From Chloroflexota bacterium (GTDB lineage: Bacteria > Chloroflexota > Anaerolineae > Anaerolineales > Villigracilaceae): a stretch of DNA of 16,079 nt. The notes below the pieces were generated by a model. That model saw only the letters and a list, made by a program, of their open reading frames with translations, was not told the origin of the DNA and ran no database searches. A program made the position numbers and the translations under genes. The stretch is from contig JACPVB010000078.1 of NCBI GenBank assembly GCA_016191985.1, positions 1 to 16,079 of the forward strand, read 5' to 3'. The stretch's first letter is position 1. Every line of letters starts with the position of its first letter. Positions 13,311 through 16,079 of the stretch are shown here, piece by piece.

Positions 13311-14669
13311 CTACTCATTGCCCACGTCTTGCTTCTTTTTCTCCAACACTTCTCGGATGTTTTGCAGACGTTTGCCATGCAATGGATACAACCACAGCAA
13401 AAAGATGGCAAGCAGAAACCCGATGGAAGTCGGCACGGTGAGAAAGATACGGAAGCCGAGGTCCACAGTGGCAGGCTGAACCTCCAGCAGGGTATCGTAT
13501 CCGAAGGCGGGCATCAATAAACCAAACACGGACGAGACCAGCAATCCGCTGAGCGTAATGAGGAAACCGCTCATGCCAAAATACATCCCCGCGCGCTGGT
13601 GACCTGTCTTTACTTCATCCTCGTCAATGACTTCTGCAATGATGACATCCCCAATCAGGATGAGGCCGCCCAGCCCCACACCCAGCACAGCGGCGGCAAC
13701 GTACGTGAAGTTGATGTTCGGTGAAAAACCCATCGGCACAATGCCGAGGATCATCACAGCGTTGGCGAGCATAAGCGTGCGGCGTGAATCTAATTTGTTC
13801 GCCACCCAATTCCGCCACGGATAGAGCGAAAACATGGCAACCAGGAAAGCAATACCGAGAATTACCGTTGCGAGACCTTCGTCCACCTTAAGGCTGTATT
13901 TGAGATAAAAAAGAATGCCCGTTTGCAGGGAACCTGTGGCAAAGAAGCGCATGGTTTGCGCGCCTGCCGCAGTGAGATAACTGCGGTTTGCAAACGTGTA
14001 CTTGAGCGCCTGCATAAACGGGAAACTTGTATCGGTCTTTAAATCCGCTCGTTCAAAAAGAGCGGGATAACCCGTATAAATCGCAATGACCGAGATCACC
14101 GCCAACACCGTCGCCATGCCAGACCAGCCCAAAATGTCCGCGAGCAGCGGGGGCAGGGCCGCGCCAAGCACGAGCGCCACCGTTTGGAAGATGTTCATCT
14201 TCGCTGCGACATCCGTCCGCTCGCCATAATTGCCGAACATTTCGGGCAGCAATCCGTAGTAGCCTGTGGCAAAGGCCGTGTAAAGACCTTCCCAAACGAT
14301 GATCGCCGTACCAAAATAAATCAACAGCCCGACGGGATTATCCCTGCCATCGAAGGGAGCCGTGAACAGCAGGGCAAACGCCACCGCATACGGCAGACCG
14401 CCAAACAACACATACGGAATACGTCTTCCCCAACGCGAGCGCGTTCGGTCAGATAAATAGCCGAGAGCGGGGTTATTCAGCGCATTGTAGATCGTATAAA
14501 AGAACCAAAACGCGGCGAACCATTCTGTTGGCAGGTTCTTCACATCCACGATGTAAAACGCGATGACACCCGCCACAGCCTCGGCGGGTGTCGCCACGCC
14601 CAGGCTCATCAGCGAATACATGATGCGCGTTTTGATGCTGGTCTGAAATTCGGATGTCTTTACAGTCAT
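13311..14669 (-). CDS. GPH-family (MelB-like) sugar:cation symporter, MFS superfamily
   Basis: A 452-residue integral membrane transporter with about 12 helices. The GPH family signature after the second helix is clear: NPALGYLSDRTRSRWGRRIP (66-85). A second family mark, IDEDEVKTGHQRAGMYFG (348-365), resembles the MelB-type cytoplasmic loop. Members import glycosides, pentosides or hexuronides with Na+ or H+. The start at 14669 has GGGAG six bases upstream. It lies 15 bases after the deacetylase gene and 28 bases before the kinase gene, firmly inside the operon. Uptake by a symporter means the sugar enters unphosphorylated, which explains the nearby kinase. The C-terminus is a charged cytoplasmic tail (KRLQNIREVLEKKKQDVGNE). 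The exact substrate cannot be read from sequence. Confidence 0.94.
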   Translation of the reverse strand: MTVKTSEFQTSIKTRIMYSLMSLGVATPAEAVAGVIAFYIVDVKNLPTEWFAAFWFFYTIYNALNNPALGYLSDRTRSRWGRRIPYVLFGGLPYAVAFALLFTAPFDGRDNPVGLLIYFGTAIIVWEGLYTAFATGYYGLLPEMFGNYGERTDVAAKMNIFQTVALVLGAALPPLLADILGWSGMATVLAVISVIAIYTGYPALFERADLKTDTSFPFMQALKYTFANRSYLTAAGAQTMRFFATGSLQTGILFYLKYSLKVDEGLATVILGIAFLVAMFSLYPWRNWVANKLDSRRTLMLANAVMILGIVPMGFSPNINFTYVAAAVLGVGLGGLILIGDVIIAEVIDEDEVKTGHQRAGMYFGMSGFLITLSGLLVSSVFGLLMPAFGYDTLLEVQPATVDLGFRIFLTVPTSIGFLLAIFLLWLYPLHGKRLQNIREVLEKKKQDVGNE

Positions 14670-14684
14670 GCGGTTCTCCCTTGT

Positions 14685-15578
14685 CTACGGTTTTCTCATT
14701 GCATCACGAATCTTTCTGTACCCGATCAACTTGATATCTTCCCGCTCATAAAACTTTTTCAACTCATCGCTCATGAACGTATTGTAATTCGCCACACGGC
14801 TTTCCCAGTCTGGGCAAATGGAGCGCAGTTCGGGCGTATCCACGGAAGGATGCAAAATAAAGTGTGTAATCCCTTCAGCCAATTCACCCAGTAGATTCTT
14901 CGCAATCTCCAGTTGACCGTTCGGCTGGTCCAGCGGCATGGACATGATTCCATTCAACGTCGGCACGCCCATCGATTCAAGCATTTCCATGATCGGCGCA
15001 TACTCCATAATTTCCCGCTCCCCCACGCCCATCATCTCGATCCCTTTCGCATCCAATCGCGGGAGCATGTTTGGCAACAAGCGGCCTGACGCGGCCTGGA
15101 TATACGATTGAACGAACTTTGAATTCATGATCGTACCCATGTGCGAATCAACATGTGTGACATCGATCCCCGCTGCCAGCGCCCGCTCGATCTGTGCATT
15201 GACTTCTGCATCCACAGCTTCGGGTTGGGCATTTTGATAAACAGCCTCCTGCCATTGATGGAAATAACCATCCGCATCCATCAGCCCCGACGCCTGATCC
15301 CGCGTGGAGACAGGTCCCCACCGATAATTTGTCCACTCCGCGTTGAGCGTCGCATGGACTCCCATATCCATATCGGGATTCTCGCGGCACATCTGCGCCG
15401 TTGCGGGGAACCACGGACAGGGAACCATCACCGCGCCCGAAGTGATCGTGCCGAACACCCATAAATTTTTAAACGCCTGCACCGCCGCCTGGCACATGCC
15501 AATGTCATCGGTGTGGGTGATGACGAGTCTATCCGTCTCGGAATAACCTAATTTATTGAGAAAGAGGTTTGGTTTCAT
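14685..15578 (-). CDS. ChbG/YdjC-like carbohydrate deacetylase
   Basis: A 297-residue protein of the YdjC/ChbG/HpnK deacetylase family, metal-dependent enzymes removing acetyl groups from amino sugars such as chitooligosaccharides. The motif LVITHTDDIGMC (18-29) gives Asp24-Asp25; GVHATLNAEW (73-82) gives His75; THVDSHMGTIMN (141-152) gives His142 and His146, as expected for the metal site. The C-terminal half (THFILHPSVDTPELRSICPDWESR) also fits the family. I chose the ATG at 15576-15578, with GAGAG six bases upstream. A GTG four codons earlier (15588-15590) would overlap the GH4 stop as GTGA but has no ribosome-binding site. Its place between the GH4 glycosidase and the sugar symporter supports a role in amino-sugar oligosaccharide breakdown. 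Confidence 0.88.
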   Translation of the reverse strand: MKPNLFLNKLGYSETDRLVITHTDDIGMCQAAVQAFKNLWVFGTITSGAVMVPCPWFPATAQMCRENPDMDMGVHATLNAEWTNYRWGPVSTRDQASGLMDADGYFHQWQEAVYQNAQPEAVDAEVNAQIERALAAGIDVTHVDSHMGTIMNSKFVQSYIQAASGRLLPNMLPRLDAKGIEMMGVGEREIMEYAPIMEMLESMGVPTLNGIMSMPLDQPNGQLEIAKNLLGELAEGITHFILHPSVDTPELRSICPDWESRVANYNTFMSDELKKFYEREDIKLIGYRKIRDAMRKP

Positions 15579-15586
15579 TTTTTCTC

Positions 15587-16079
15587 TCACTGATTACTGA
15601 ACTGCGGCAGCCATTGTTTGTTGGTTTCAAGCATATCATCCATCACGTCCTGCACTCTGTCCGCACTTGGGCCGAGCGGATTGGTGAGCAATGCCTGGTA
15701 CATCGCGTTCCTGTCGCCATGCACCGCGGCTTCGACAGTGAGCAGTTCGTACATCTTCACCTGGGAAATAAGTCCGAAGCAGGAAGCAGGCAACGGGTCA
15801 GCGGGAAGCGGGTGAATTCCATCGTGATCCACTTTGGCGGGCAGTTCCAACACCCAATCCTCAGGCCATTCCTTCACCGCCCCATTGTTGCGGACATTGA
15901 CTACGTGAATTTGACCGAGGTTGTTGAAATGCGAATTGATGAGCTGTGTGGCAAGCGTGGAATAATACGCTCCGCCGCGTTTCATCAAATCGGCGGGAGG
16001 TTCGGTGAGATTGGGATCGGCGTATTCGCGCAGAAGGTCTTTTTCGATCTCCATCACTTCCTCGGCGCGCGAAGGCGGC
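15587..16079 (-). CDS. GH4-family glycosidase (6-phospho-beta-glucosidase-like), C-terminal part cut by window edge
   Basis: The last 163 residues of a family 4 glycoside hydrolase. The frame is open to the right edge; the GTG at 16055-16057 is internal. Recognisable C-terminal GH4 features are MKRGGAYYSTLATQLINSHF, VNVRNNGAVKEWPEDWVLEL, the ISQVKMYELLTVEAAVHGDR helix, and the end LETNKQWLPQF. GH4 enzymes use NAD+ and a divalent metal to split alpha- or beta-glycosides, often 6-phosphorylated; the catalytic N-terminal half is outside the window, so specificity stays open. It is the most upstream gene seen of the sugar operon. Its TGA is eight bases from the chosen start of the deacetylase, so translation is probably coupled. 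Confidence 0.9.
   Translation of the reverse strand, partial: PPSRAEEVMEIEKDLLREYADPNLTEPPADLMKRGGAYYSTLATQLINSHFNNLGQIHVVNVRNNGAVKEWPEDWVLELPAKVDHDGIHPLPADPLPASCFGLISQVKMYELLTVEAAVHGDRNAMYQALLTNPLGPSADRVQDVMDDMLETNKQWLPQFSNQ

Overview
The window reads as bacterial chromosome from a monoderm-like organism. Most likely it is an Anaerolineae-type Chloroflexota, inferred from gene style: Clostridia-like FtsX permease, Pro/Thr-rich lipoproteins, thrombospondin type 3 plus beta-propeller surface protein, GPH transporter, BadF kinase and ceramidase-like operon, and many small intergenic palindromes. No rRNA, tRNA, CRISPR array, transposase or phage gene was recognised.

Left edge, + strand (1-2250): the C-terminal half of an FtsX/MacB-type ABC permease, an inverted repeat, a small lipoprotein with a DUF5666-like domain, a frameshifted remnant of a BMP-family substrate-binding protein, and a strong hairpin terminator. 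All remaining genes lie on the - strand.

Middle (2265-9118): a large membrane-anchored protein with Ig-like domains, seven calcium-binding repeats and a six-bladed propeller, then an SDR oxidoreductase just upstream of it, probably co-transcribed. Next come a 120-residue stand-alone receiver-like protein, a NarL/LuxR-type regulator, and a site-2 protease with a CBS pair. Both receiver domains lack the phospho-accepting aspartate and carry serine instead. A paired GGGATAYA motif occurs in three intergenic gaps, upstream of the SDR, the small receiver protein and the protease. This suggests shared control, though the binding protein is unknown. The 460-base gap at 5917-6380 holds a multi-branched palindromic structure, and the gap at 7590-7942 holds a 70-base twin-hairpin REP-like element.

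Right side (9515-16079): a tightly packed sugar operon read right to left. It runs GH4 glycosidase (cut by the window edge), ChbG/YdjC-like deacetylase, GPH sugar symporter, BadF-type sugar kinase and ceramidase-like amidohydrolase. A 328-base repeat-bearing gap follows, then a DegT/StrS PLP aminotransferase ending in a perfect terminator. Together they look like import, phosphorylation, deacylation and hydrolysis of an N-acylated amino-sugar conjugate; the substrate is inference. The ceramidase-like gene carries two repeat-like DNA segments in frame, a four-unit heptamer repeat and a 23-base palindrome.
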